A stretch of DNA of 64,000 nucleotides from Liquidambar formosana (Eukaryota > Streptophyta > Magnoliopsida > Saxifragales > Altingiaceae): assembly GCA_039720395.1 (NCBI GenBank), contig CM077826.1, positions 23,392,430 through 23,456,429 of the forward strand. The letters run 5' to 3'. Below are positions 24,778 through 35,612 of the stretch, piece after piece. Made by a program: the position numbers and the translations under genes. Numbering within the stretch: the stretch's first letter is position 1; each line of letters opens with the position of its first letter. A model generated the notes under the pieces. That model had not been told where the DNA came from and made no database searches. It saw only the letters and a list, made by a program, of their open reading frames with translations.

Positions 24778-25140
24778 GTGGTGGCAACCATTGCCATGCC
24801 TTTGATCTCCATCAATAACTCAAAGTTGTGGCTATTGCATCATTCCCGAGCAAAACTGTCTTTCCAGACAGCCTGTAGTAAAAAATTCATAACTTTCACT
24901 ACAGAACTCGGATTGACGCACCGTTTGTTGGGTTGGAAAGCTTATTCGAAGAGCTTTCTAACCATATATGGCTCGAAAATTTTGGAGAAGAACTCTGAAT
25001 TCGGCATGCAAAACAAGATGACGGTTTTTCATGGCTACCATGAAAACTGTTCAAAACAGTTTTATAAAACCCTAGTTTCCTTATTCTTCTTCTCCAAACT
25101 CAAACCCTATGCAACCTATTGCATCCATGGCTACACTTAA
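24778..25140 (+). other. Antisense reading frame in E3 leader, shared with E5 and E6
   Basis: A 120-codon frame runs antisense to E3, starting 178 nt from the PBS-side LTR border. Its first 90 residues (including LWLLHHSRAKLS, CSKKFITFTT and NKMT.FH) align with antisense frames of 109 codons in E5 (45199-44870) and 107 codons in E6 (57845-57522). I recognise no protein family. Between E5 and E6 most base differences I checked change the amino acid, so there is no sign of purifying selection. It may be open simply because the copies are related. Confidence 0.3.
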
Positions 25141-25303
25141 CCATCAATTAGAAGAGGAGTAGAAGAGAATTGACCTAGGGTTCCAAACCCTAGGTTCAGC
25201 CATGGAGGAAAACCAATTATGCAGAAAAATTTTCCAGATTTTTGAATCATTCAACTACACCATAATTACCAGCCCATATGTATTTTGTATTATGCATAAT
25301 CAT

Positions 25304-25316
25304 GGCTCTGATACCA
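25304..25316 (-). other. Primer binding site of E3
   Basis: TGGTATCAGAGCC on the minus strand, one base from the 5' LTR; complementary to initiator tRNA-Met. Confidence 0.9.
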
Positions 25317-25317
25317 C

Positions 25318-26975
25318 TGTTGGGAATCGAACAAGAGGGAAAAATACAAAGGCGGAATATAAAAATTTTTCCTGCGATTCCCAATCCCATGAATCTAACT
25401 ATGCATAACACAAAATCAAACCCTAACTACAATGAGGGTTAGAACACTTACAGAATTTTTGTCTTCTCCTTTTTGCTCCAAGCTTTGATTCCGGACAGCG
25501 GTGAATGAGCAGCCCAAGTGTGCTGCCTCCAACGGTATCCACACCTAGCTAGAGCTTCAAGCCTTTTCTTTCTTTTTCCTTGTTGTTGCTAGAGGTGAAG
25601 AAGAGAGAGAGAGAGAAGAGAGCCTCCAAAGGGTTGGACGGCTAGGGTTTATTGTGCAAGCCTCTTATGCCATGTCACACATAAGTGTGACTTATATAGG
25701 CAGCCCACTAAAGGGGGCTGGCCATGGGGAAGAAACCCTAATAGGGTTATGTGTAATTATACTTAATTGCACATTAACCCCTATTATTTGTATCAAATAC
25801 AAATAGGCCTATAAAGAACTATTCTTTATTCACTAAAACCCTTTCTCTCATAGACTTTAAAGCCCTTCTTGCATGATCAGTGTGTGACCCATTGGGTTCA
25901 CATCATTAAGTAGTAGGAATAGCACGAGGTGTGCACAATGGAACTCTTTCCATTTAGGGTCTAATTGGAACTCCTTCCAATTCCCTAATTGATTATAACT
26001 CACTTATATCAATTAGGGCTTCTACTAACCATGAGTAACACCTAGCATATGGCTCATGGTGTGGTCCTTAATGAGGTGAATAGTCATTTACAAAGAACCC
26101 TTCTGTTATAGTTTATAGGTTACAATTGCATCCTTCCTTCAACACAATGTCTCCAATTGAACTAATAAGACATGGAAGTCTGTCAAGTCCCTAGTTCAAT
26201 TACTTTATACTCATTCATAGATATCAACTCATTGATGAACTCATGAAACTCTTTTCATATTCATCCTACCATGGCCATGGATTTAATGAGTTATATTATG
26301 AATGCTATATGAGACATTCTCTCTCTTTTTCCTGAGAGTGATGGATCCCTTGTTGATCACTCACATGCCTTCATACACATAGCAGTAGGGCCAATGAACA
26401 CCTTTGCAGACCCCTGAATAGGATCTACACTTAGTGTTATCAAACTTCTAAAGCTACATGCATAAGGCAACTATGGTGTCTCAGGTCTACGGATTACTTG
26501 TACCACTATAACAATGAGAAACTGATTGACAGGCAGGATAAAACTCCATTCAGTTTATCTCATATCTTTGGTCACATTCAGTGTACCTATTCTTATAATA
26601 GGCACCCACTTGTTGGTTGTAGTGTCTCCACACAAATAGCTTGAGACTAGCTATCCTCCTATAGAGTCAACCTAACAAGTGCTAGTCCTATGGTTCATTA
26701 CTGTCCATCATAGTGAACCTTCAACTAGGAATGCTTAAGGAGTTTAGTACAGAGATATATCTATAGTCTCAAAATTACAACTCTTTGTAATTCCATATTC
26801 TCAACTCTAACTCTATGGACATATTATGTAAATATAAATGATGCATATAAACATAATAGAATAAGCCCTTTTATTAAATCAATAATAAATGTGACATACA
26901 TAAATGAAATCAAATGATTGTTCCTAATCCCTAAACAATCATCTCTATGATTGGCTCTAGGGCATAATCCTAACA
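25318..26975 (-). repeat. E3 5' LTR with promoter
   Basis: This 1658-bp LTR is nearly identical to the 3' copy. Its TATA box (CCTATATAAG on the minus strand) is near 25689-25699. Confidence 0.92.
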
Positions 26976-28060
26976 CTTCGGTGTACCAATTTTGAAGTGG
27001 CTCGCTGACTGTCTGGAATGCTGGAACTGGAACCTCTTCACAATCTTCGATTGTTAGCACACATTCTGAAAACAATCGGCCCATAACCTCTGAATCCATG
27101 TTGTCTGCCCAATCCTCTTCTTCTCTGTCGCTATCTATTGGAGAATCCTCAACCATGGTTGCTGTGATCGGATACCACTCGGTCTCAAAGAAAATTTCAA
27201 ACCCAGGGACTCTAGCTCCGATGGACTCCACATAAGTAGGTTCTGGAAAGCCATAATACGGGAAATCTTCTCCTTCTTTCATAAAACACCCATTTAAGGT
27301 TGGCTTGTAAGGCTTAAGTGGGTGAATAACAATGTGTCCACGTGCTTTAGCAATCTCTTTCTCTTTTCTTAGCTGTGCTCGTTCCTTGTAATCTACTTAT
27401 GTTGGCTTATATCCCAAACCAAAGGTATGCAAGGCCGATTGGTGCTTAATTGGCTCTGTAATTCCTCGATGCCTTGGTCCCATTCCCATGCCAGGAAAGA
27501 AACCCATGATCTTCATGATCTCGGCGACACGCAAGTTCCCATGTGGTGAAAAGTCTAATGGGATAAGTTCTCTACCTGTGGGTACTGAGTTGATGACCTG
27601 CATGTACTTAAACCCTGACAACGGCATATCTGAAGGATTGTACTTGATCTCACAAATGGGGATTCTTGACATTTGACTAGTAGTGAGTTCATAGTCTCCT
27701 TGTAGGGTCACAATAGATCCTTTGTAGGGGAACTTAACTTTTTGGTGCAAAGATGATGGGATGGCCCCATTTGGATGGATCCATGGTCGGCCTAGCAAGA
27801 GATTGAAACAGGCAGGAACATCAAGAACTTGGAATTCAACCTCAAACTCTGTCGGTCCTATGATTAATGGTAAGGTCACCATACCAATTACCTCCCTTCT
27901 TGTGTTGTCGTATGCTCTCACTGATTGCCCAGATGGCACAAAATCTGTAGGTCCCAACCCAAGAGATGTAGGAGTACGAAGTGGACACACATTCAAAGCA
28001 GAACCATTGTCAATAAGGACGGTAGGTTATGTTCAAAGCCTACACATGATCTCTTCTCCC
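26976..28060 (-). pseudogene. G1 protease with C-terminal G-patch-like segment
   Basis: On the minus strand the active-site motif LIDNGSALNVCPL is at about 28020-27980, followed by the retropepsin fold residues (FEVEFQVLDVPACFNLLLGRPWIHP, with the ILG-like LLGRPW). Further on, residues MGFFPGMGMGPRHRGITEPI, at about 27516-27450, look like a G-patch (glycine-rich RNA-binding) motif, ending FGLGYKPT. A TAG at about 27395 follows, then an acidic linker (27282-26981) that runs up to the E3 insertion. The linker continues at 17280-17229 with SPVLIPKKEESKPIED. Protease motifs look intact, but the region before it has stops. Confidence 0.75.
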
Positions 28061-28255
28061 TTTTGGCAAATCAGCTTCCGTAAAGATTATGGTAGCTGCT
28101 TTCTCGACGGGGGTTATAAGACTCACCAATCCTTCTGGTGAAGTATCGATGGGTACTTGGACATGGTTTAAGAGCTTAAGCATAGTCTGAGTGCTTGAGA
28201 GAAGCCATAAGCAATCCCCATATGGTAATGTTGGCTTGAGTCTTTTTCAGTTGCT

Positions 28256-30711
28256 TTAAGACTTCATCCTCTTCATCGTAGATTTCAGGTCTTTCCCCTT
28301 CTCTAGTGCTTCCACCGGATTTTCATTCTCAATGTAGCATGGTTTGAAGTGACGATCGCCCCTAGTTAAGTGGTCAACTTCTTCAGAGTCTGTCCACATA
28401 TTATTTACTTCTTCGCTACAGGTTTCACCCATGATGTCCCCCCATTCAAGCATATCTACCTCTTGCATTGGAGACTTTTCTGTCGACCGTTCTTCTTTCA
28501 CCAATTTTCCCCATCCGGTTAAGTGGACCGGGGATTTCTCCGTTGGTTGCTCATCTTCCCATGGATTTCCCCATTCAGTTGCACGAATAGGAATTGTTAT
28601 TGCAGGCGGTGCAGTGTAGAGAACATAGAAGTCAAACTTCCCAGATGGTTCCCCCAATAAACCCACTTCAGGCATCATACCTTTCCTTCAACTGTTGCTA
28701 AAATGACTTTCGAGGCTTACTCGGCTTCTTCGGCACTTCCTTCTCAACAACCTTTTCTTTCCTCATAGGCTTCTCTTCGGGATTTGCCCATTCTAGCATA
28801 TCAATCTCTTGTATGTTTTCTTTATGTAGGGTGGGCAACAATGTAGGCACTTCACATGGATTTGGCTGTGGAACTATCAGAGTTCCCTCGTCAATCAAGT
28901 CTTGGACCACTTTCTTTAGCAAGGTGCAATCCTCGGTATCATGGCCGGACTTTCTATGGTATAGGCAAAAGGATGGGTCAGGAATAAGTGAAGGCTTGGG
29001 TGGAAGGGAAGTGATAAGGCTTCTTTTCTTGCAATGGTGAAATACATTGGTGAGACTCATAGGCAAAGTGGTGTAATGGCGAATGGGTCGAGGTGAACGA
29101 GGTGAATCTTCTATTGCATTGACATTAGAAGTGGGGGATGAGTTATGGATGGCAAAGGATTTTGAGTGACATTAGGACGGCTAGGAGGGGTAGGTGGGCC
29201 TATGATCTTCTTGTCAATGAGGTGTTGTATTTCATGTTTGAGACGAGCACAACGGTCTGTTCTATGACCTTTGGATTGATGGAAATGGCAGTACTCATTT
29301 TCGTTGTACCACCTAGGCAATAGATTTGGTGGAGGTATTGGGTCTAGAGGTTTGAGGATGCCCCTTGCTTTCAATCTTTCATAAACCTTGTCCAGTGGTG
29401 CATACAAATCAGAGAATTGACGAGGAGTAGAATTGTTGCCAATGTTCCATGGCTGTTGTGGAGCAATGGTGCATTTACTTCAGCGGCTGCCTTTCCATTG
29501 TTCCCTATCCGACGAAACCTTGAAGGATCTTCAACCTTGATAGTGCCATCGGTTATGGCGTCTTCCACTTGTGTCCCAGAACTAATCAGAGCTTTGAAAG
29601 TGGGAAAGTGGTGAGTGAACAAGTGCTTGTGATACATAGGCAATAGGTTCTTGACCACCATTCGTATCTGTTCTTCTTCATTAGGCCTATCGAACATCTT
29701 AGAAGCTTTCTTCCCCTACCTAGCGATGTAGGAAGAGAAAGATTCATTTGCCGCCTGTTTGGTACTCTCTAAGTCTCTTCTTGTCACATCAACCTCTGTG
29801 TTGTACTTGTAGTGATCGGTGAACTCTCTGCATACGTCTTCCCATGTTCTAGTCTTTGATTTATCCAAGCTTAGAAACCAATGCAGCGACGAAGTGCTAA
29901 GTAATTCATGGAATAATTGGGCCATCAACTCCTCGGAAGCACCACGAGGTTGCATTGCTTGGACATACATTTTCAAGTGAGTCTTAGGGCAACCCGTTCC
30001 ATCAAACTTCTGTAACTCTGGCATCTTGAATGAAGTCGGCAATCTCGCTTGAGGGAAGAGAGAAAGAGTGTGGATATCCACAAAATCATCTGCACAGTGA
30101 ATACCCTTCAAAGTCTTCTCCAAGGCCAACATCCTTGCAGCCATCATCTTTTAGTCATCACTTATAGGAGGGTTTTCAGTGGTAGGGATGAAAGTGGATG
30201 ATTGGGTATAAATGGGGATGTTTTGTAGTGGAGGTTGAGTATGTGGAGGTGGTCGATTTTGAGGCGATGATTGAGTATGTGGAGGTGGTGGATTTTGGGC
30301 TTGGCCTCCAGCTTGGGCAGATGGGTTGGATTGATTATGGACAATAGGGACTTGAGTATCGGGTATGGCATAATCTGTAAGAACATTGTGGATAAGGACA
30401 GGAGTTCGGTTGTTGATCTCTTGTGCCATTCTTATTGCGGTGTCAGACTTCACTGACACCTTTTCCAACTTCCCAAGTATGTCATTCAATAGCTTCTCAA
30501 TCCTTCATGGATCCGCGGGAGTCCCAGAAACAGATGTCCCCTCAGGTGTGGCCGGATTATTCAATGCAAAAGTATCATCCATGGCGAGGTCTTGTTCGGT
30601 ACTTCCTCTGATCAAATGGCCTGATGAGTCACGAGTCCAAGCCAGCACTCTATTACATCCAAATGACCCATACTTAGTTACAAAGTGACACAAAGCGCCT
30701 TTAGTCTCCAC
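28256..30711 (-). pseudogene. G1 gag, broken by stops and frameshifts
   Basis: The minus strand carries Gag in pieces: an N-terminal proline-rich part (30489-30151, with repeated PPPHTQ), the capsid-like retrotransposon Gag domain (30147-29716, LQKFDGTGCPKTHLKMYVQAM..., ...WFLSLDKSKTRTWEDVCREF), a segment 29697-29371, and two zinc-knuckle-like motifs of form CX2HX4HX4C. The first is at 29290-29249 (CHFHQSKGHRTDRC) and the second at 28967-28926 (CLYHRKSGHDTEDC). A linker 28678-28256 has repeated TEKSP and W-G words. Stops (for example near 30148 and 29713) and frame changes show it is inactive. The paired CHHC knuckles are usual for plant Tat-type Gag. Confidence 0.8.
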
Positions 30712-31510
30712 AATTGATCAAACGGGCGGGTAATGGTCCAATAGCATTCCTTTAGTTGGGCCTCTCATCCATATGAGCCCAATGGGCTCTAGGTAAGAAG
30801 GTCATACTAAAGGGATGTAGGTCGATTGATTTTAAAGTCATGTTACCCCTTAAAATTAACCACCCACATAGCATTTATTCATATCTCCAATCGCATTCAA
30901 GAGCAAGAAACCGGATCACTGTATCGAGGGCTTTGTATCATCTTCTCAAAGAACCATGACATGAATTGCATTGCCATTCATTCCATTCACATTCATTCCC
31001 ACAACACACATTCATGCCACACATACATTCATTCCATACACACATACATTCAAACACACATCCACTCTGTACCTGCATTCATTCCACAAGCATAGTGACT
31101 TTAAACTAGTCGAGTCCTTGTGTCCTAGATAGTCCACTATATGCACTAAAAAGGGTAGGATAGTGTCCCCTACTTGCTTGAATCAACTATATACCTATCA
31201 TGTGTGGCATGAGGGATACCGCGTGAGTCAAGTGGTACGTGTTGATCCATTTAATATACCCAAGGGTAGAACCCAAGGATATGTGGCAAGAGGAGTTGAT
31301 AGCTTCGCAAACATGACACCCGAGAACGAGGGGAACCGAGGTCAAGGCTAGGCCAATCAGAAAAGGCAAGGATACATCGACCTATCATTCAAATGCAATT
31401 GCGCACACAATGCAATAAAGTAAACACACATTCAAGCGTATGCAAGTGATTGATTTTAATTTAAGCAATTAAATTAGCCCATACAAATTCTTTGAGTCTA
31501 GTCCACTAAT
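30712..31510 (-). other. G1 leader
   Basis: About 800 bp lie between the PBS and gag. There is no convincing ORF. A short CA-rich stretch at about 30976-31080 repeats words such as ACATTCATTCC and ACACATACATTC. No large upstream ORF of the kind described for Ogre elements is visible. Confidence 0.5.
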
Positions 31511-31527
31511 CCCCAGTGGAGTTGCCA
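31511..31527 (-). other. Primer binding site of G1 (tRNA-Arg type)
   Basis: The minus-strand sequence TGGCAACTCCACTGGGG starts three bases after the LTR end. It is complementary, with two mismatches, to the 3' end of plant tRNA-Arg(ACG) (…CCCCAGCGGAGUCGCCA as I recall it). A tRNA-Arg primer is typical of Ogre/Tat elements. Confidence 0.7.
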
Positions 31528-32045
31528 GACTGTGAACCATGGGTTTCGATCTAGGGGGAAGGAGAACCCTTCTTTTAAAAAGACTTGTAGAGATTTAAAT
31601 TAATAAAAATCTGATTTTTAAAAGGTTCACAGAAACAAAACAAATAAGGAGTCGCCACCTCATTTTTTAAGGAAAAAAGGAAAACCTTTCAAAATAGTTT
31701 TTAGAAAGAGACCTTTGAAAACAAACCACATGACTTCGATCAAGGAAAAGCAGGTCTAATCAAAACAAGAGAGGATTCGGAGACTAAGTTACAATGTGGG
31801 AAGGTTCTAGGAAACATCCTATAGGCACCCACATCGCCCCAAAATGGGTCTCTGAATTTATATGGGCTATTTCAATCACTTCCTAATTAGTCACCATGCA
31901 TATGCAAAGAATCATCCATAAATAATCCACATTCATCCATGAACATCCATAAAACATATAAACATCCATAAAGCATGTAAACATCCATGAACAAGTATGA
32001 GAGATATGGAAAGCAAGTAAGAGATAGAGAAAATGAACAAACAAA

Positions 32046-32190
32046 TCCATCCTATCCACTAGCAAATATGTGATGGATAAATGAGCAAGCAAACAAATCC
32101 ATCCTATCCACTAACAAATATGTGATGGATAAATGCATAAGCATGGGTCCATCCTACTCCACTAGCATATATGTGATGGACAAATGGGTA
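32046..32190. repeat. Tandem repeat of about 50 bp in G1 LTR
   Basis: The word ATCCATCCTA starts at 32046, 32097 and 32147, each followed by CACTA.CA.ATATGTGATGGA. The period is 50-51 bp over three copies. Confidence 0.75.
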
Positions 32191-32440
32191 GAGAGAAAGA
32201 GAAAGAAAGAAAAAGAAAACCTAAGACACTTAGTATCCTAGGACGGACTTGAACATCAAATGAGCGCCTACGTACCTTACATACAAAGATGTAAGGATCA
32301 AAGTCCACGTAGTTCGATTGAGAAGGGGTTACTCCCTTTACAATGAACTATAAACCCTAAGTTTCCATTAAAAGAAAAGAAGAGTTTGAAAAAGAAGAAG
32401 AGTTTCCAAAAAAGGAATTTGAGAAAAGATAGAATTTGAA

Positions 32441-32690
32441 AAGAGATAGAACTCTTATCCAAAAAGAAGTTTTAGAAAAGTAGAATTCTAAAAGAGATAG
32501 AACTCTAGACAAAACAGAATTTTAATGAAAGTAGAGTTCTAAAAGAGATAGAACTCTTATTCAAAAAGGAGTTTGAGAAAAAGTAGAATTTTAAAAGAGA
32601 TAGAACTCTAGATAAAACAGAATTTTAATAAAAGTAGAGTTCTAAAAGAGATAGAACTCTTATTCAAAAAGGAGTTTTAGAAAACATGGA
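32441..32690. repeat. Tandem repeat of 51 bp with two alternating unit types in G1 LTR
   Basis: The word AAGAGATAGAACTCT starts at 32441, 32492, 32543, 32595 and 32646. Units 1, 3 and 5 continue with TAT then CAAAAAG; units 2 and 4 continue with AGA then AAACAGAATTTTAAT. This is an alternating A-B array with a 102-103 bp higher-order period. Confidence 0.85.
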
Positions 32691-33900
32691 AACTCAAGAA
32701 TTATAGTCCAAAGTAAAGAGAATAACCCAAAGAAGGGAGAAGAGAACAAATCAAAACAAACTTACCATGAACCACTTACTATATGCAAATTATCCCGACA
32801 CATCGAGAAAACATCAATTAATCACCCCATGTATTCTATAGGGCAATTATTAAGCTCAAACCAACCATATTCATGCTCAAATCGTCATTAGAAGACCTAG
32901 TTCAAATCTGGACAGAATGCTAAACATGCATATAATGACCTAATACTCATGCAAAGAACAAAAATCAAAAGAGAAACAAAATCCTAATATGCTCCTATAT
33001 GCTCCTATATGCTCTAAACAACCTAACATGCACAAAACTATCAAAAACATGCTAAATAGGCATTACCATGATGAAAATATCATATGACAATCCTAAACAT
33101 GAAAAGAAAATCTACCATGATGCCTTAGGTAAGTACTTTATGTAAGAATGTGAAATAATCATCCTTATGGCGAGCTTTCTTAAGTAAAACTATCCGGAGA
33201 TAATTTTACGTAGAAATCACTCCATATGAATGGTTTCTTCACATATCCTACGTAAAATATATACCTAAGAATACAAAGAAACTCACAGCGCACTTAAACA
33301 CACTCTAGAAAGCACCCATGCACAACCTCACCCTCTAAGGACGATAATTATCCTCGAAAAGGATAATCATCCATACACCTATGAAGACGAGGCTTACACA
33401 GCAAGTGTCCTATACAAAAGATGCTTAAAATCATGCATATAATTGAACCATGAAGAGAAAACATCCTAAACACATCAATTGATTTTTCATGCAAAACGTA
33501 CCTCTATCCTTAAGAGAAAAACTATCCCATCAACAAACAATTCACATTCCTAATCCACTAACATGCATTCTCATCATCTTTGAATCATATACACTTTAAA
33601 ATATAGAGTATATATGATTCCTAATTCAATTCTAAGCCATAACTATGCAGAGAATGGAGTAGAAGAAGAAGGAATCATAAAAGGGTGCAAAGAAAACTCA
33701 CAACAAAGCAAAGGTTTTCACTGCGTTCTTCCTTCTCTTTGGCTTGGTTCCCTTCTAATTTTTCTTTGAAATTGTAGTAGAAAGCCTCCTCCAAGTGATA
33801 TGAGTGTGTGCAAACTCGTGGTCCCTCTCTCTCTTATGAATATGAAGTGTCAAATAAGCCAAAAGTCCAACCAAAAGTCCTTTATGCTGATAAATGAGCC

Positions 33901-33911
33901 TCTATTTATAA
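33901..33911 (-). promoter_or_regulatory. TATA box of G1 LTR
   Basis: TTATAAATAGA on the minus strand is a good plant TATA box in the middle of the LTR. The Tat-type solo LTR at 40324-43108 has a comparable TATAAATA at 41117-41124. Confidence 0.55.
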
Positions 33912-34820
33912 CCAACCAACCATATGAACCAATGGTTGAGATTAATTCACCATAAAATCAATCTAGGACTGTAATTAAATCCCATGAATGTTAAACAACT
34001 CAAAACCACCTCCCAATAGGCTTAGAAGTCCTTCAGAAGGCTGAAATTCGGAGTGGTAGAGTCCCATTTCGTCAAAAACTCAAAAAGAGAAAAATTAGGA
34101 CGAAGGGCTCGGGTGACTGGTTGGGGTGAACCGGTCCAACCGGTTGGTGAACCGGTCCAACTGGTTGAGCCCAACCGGTCACCCGAGAAGAATCCAAAAA
34201 TTTTGGAATTCTAGCTCGGTTTGGACTGCGAACTTCAAACAGACTTAAATTCTTCATTTTAACTCCGATTTGAGTGATTGAAAAGCCATAATTTCAAGGA
34301 TTCAATGTAGAATAATCCTAGAATATTCTTGAACCAAGAATCCCTAACCACGGTCAGGTGGCTGGGTTTTCATGGGGTGATTACCCGAAAAAAGGTCAAT
34401 TAAGCATAGGGTAATGTGGTGAACCAATCCCAAACCTATCAATAAAATAAATTGGCACTTCAATTAGGCTCATTTCATCATTCTAAGGTCAATGGAACAC
34501 TTTGGAACAAATTTGGAAGTCAATTGGAAAATATACGAAGTAAAAGATGAAATTGCCCTTCAAGTCGCAAAAGTTCTAATTAGCTATCCAAACCTATCTG
34601 GAGTTGAACCAAATTTGACACACATATCCAAAATGATCCTAGAAACTAAATGCAAGTGATGGGACTCAATAAAGAGACAAAAATATGCATGCAATGATGA
34701 CCTATTCTCCTAAGGCTTAAAAGGGCAAAATTGTCCTTTAAGGCTTAGGGACTCCTAAATGCTTCTAAACCTAACCAAATGCTATCATGAACTCATGGGG
34801 ATGAAAATGGGGTGTCTACA

Positions 34821-35328
34821 CTTGCATTGGATGTAAATAGGAGGGGTTATTGTGCAATTTAGGGAAATTGCACTCCCACACAAAGTGGGATTCCTCCCTT
34901 GGCTAGCCCTCCTTGGTGTCTATATAAAGGCCACTAGCATGTGTCTTAGATAACAATGAAATTCATTCTCTCCTCTCTCTTGGCAAAACCTGAGAAAGCT
35001 CTCTCTCTCTCTCCTTCTTCTCCTCTTCTAGCATTTAACAAGGGGAATTAGAAGGAAGCTTGAAGGCTTTTGCTAGGTGTGGATACCATGGAAGCAGTGC
35101 ACTTGTACTGTTCGTAGCTACTCATTCAAGGATTATTCATTACTGTCTAGAAATTCATAGCTTGGAGTTTCAAGATTTAAATCAACCGTAAGTGCTCTAA
35201 CCCTTCTTCTAGTTAGGGTTTTATGTTTTGTATGAACCACAATCAGATTCATGGGCTTCAAGGAATTATATCATGATTTTTGTTTATCATTATGTTCCAC
35301 TGCGTAGTTTTTCTCTACATCAATTCCT
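34821..35328 (+). repeat. 3' portion of an LTR of E4, cut by G1
   Basis: This aligns with the last third of the Angela LTRs: an inverted-repeat TTGTGCAATTTAGGGAAATTGCA, a TATA box (TCTATATAAAGG at about 34918-34929), CT-rich microsatellite at 34996-35015, AAATCAACCGTAAGTGCTC, then a degraded terminus near 35328 that lacks the expected CCCAACA. G1 begins directly to its left, so G1 integrated into this LTR. Confidence 0.7.
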
Positions 35329-35612
35329 ATGGTTCATTATTGTCCATCATAGTGAACCTTCAACTAGGAATTATTTAGGAATTAACTAAAGAGATATAAT
35401 TACAGTCCCATAATCACAACTCTTTGTGATTTGATATTCTCAACTATAACTCCATGGATGTATCATGTAAATATAAATAATAGAATAAACATGATAGAAT
35501 AAAGCTCTTTATTAATTAACAATAAATGTGACATACAATAAATGAAATCCTATGATTGTTCTTTATCCCTAAAGCATCATCTCCATGATTAGCTGTAGGG
35601 CATATAATTAAC
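35329..35612 (-). repeat. Inverted Angela LTR fragment replacing the PBS side of the E4 leader
   Basis: From about 35329 (CTATGGTTCATTATTGTCC) to ATTAACA at 35612 the sequence is the 5' start of an Angela LTR in minus orientation, 284 bp long. It joins directly to leader sequence TGCATGCTACC. The PBS and about 2.4 kb of leader present in E5 are missing here. It looks like the remnant of a minus-strand insertion followed by a deletion that took out its other end and the neighbouring leader. Confidence 0.65.

Larger units (their letters stand above)
21871..25303 (-). other. E3 untranslated leader
   Basis: The leader is strikingly similar to that of E2: the same hairpin array (22008-22228), the same CCAAT palindromes (23596-23620 and 23786-23810), the same CCCTAAA-rich AT block and the same CCATGGCC-rich block near 23940-24070. 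It also has an extra segment near 24660-25090 that E2 lacks and that carries an antisense frame. A short sense frame with a true ATG (22980 to 22795, MPPSLSLYHSLMYPTF...) is shared with E2 and E5. Confidence 0.75.
17286..26975 (-). mobile_element. E3: Angela-type element with degenerate coding region
   Basis: E3 is 9690 bp with CTTCG duplications, two 1658-bp LTRs differing by about ten bases by eye, an intact PBS and an intact PPT. Between PPT and leader (18955-21870) only a faint, heavily mutated copy of pol and gag remains, with no reading frame longer than about 80 codons. The leader (about 21880-25303) is very close to that of E2. The element has all the cis-acting parts and no usable proteins, so it was probably mobilised in trans. 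It interrupts G1 about 50 nt upstream of the predicted splice donor. Confidence 0.9.
1..34820 (-). mobile_element. G1: Tat-lineage Ty3-gypsy element, interrupted, 3' end outside the window
   Basis: Its parts are collinear on the minus strand: 5' LTR 31531-34820, tRNA-Arg PBS, leader, gag, protease with G-patch-like tail, predicted intron, RT with two RNase H domains, integrase, then an antisense DUF7745-like ORF. The 3' LTR is left of position 1. Removing E1, E2 and E3 restores continuous reading or family similarity at each junction. The dual RNase H, tRNA-Arg PBS, very long LTR and intron indicate the Tat group (Ogre/Retand-like). Stops and lost catalytic residues show it is inactive. Confidence 0.88.
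31531..34820 (-). repeat. G1 5' LTR
   Basis: The LTR is 3290 bp, bounded on the plus strand by TGTGAACCATGG and GGGGTGTCTACA (TG...CA on either strand). A plant TATA box (TTATAAATAGA on the minus strand) is at about 33901-33911, giving a U3 of about 900 bp and a long transcribed R-U5 of over 2 kb. R-U5 contains two tandem-repeat arrays (32046-32190 and 32441-32690). The LTR also holds the CCGGTT hairpin (34108-34187) and GGTGGCGACTCC (31648-31659, minus strand). Confidence 0.8.

Noticed and set aside
26824..27282. A 152-codon minus-strand frame with a hydrophobic C-terminal end
   Set aside because: It is a chance fusion: the first 100 codons are the acidic linker of G1 and the rest is read from the LTR of E3 across the insertion junction.
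30271..30688. Overlapping plus-strand frames of 60-100 codons in the G1 gag region
   Set aside because: They are shadows of the proline-rich Gag on the opposite strand; no family similarity of their own.
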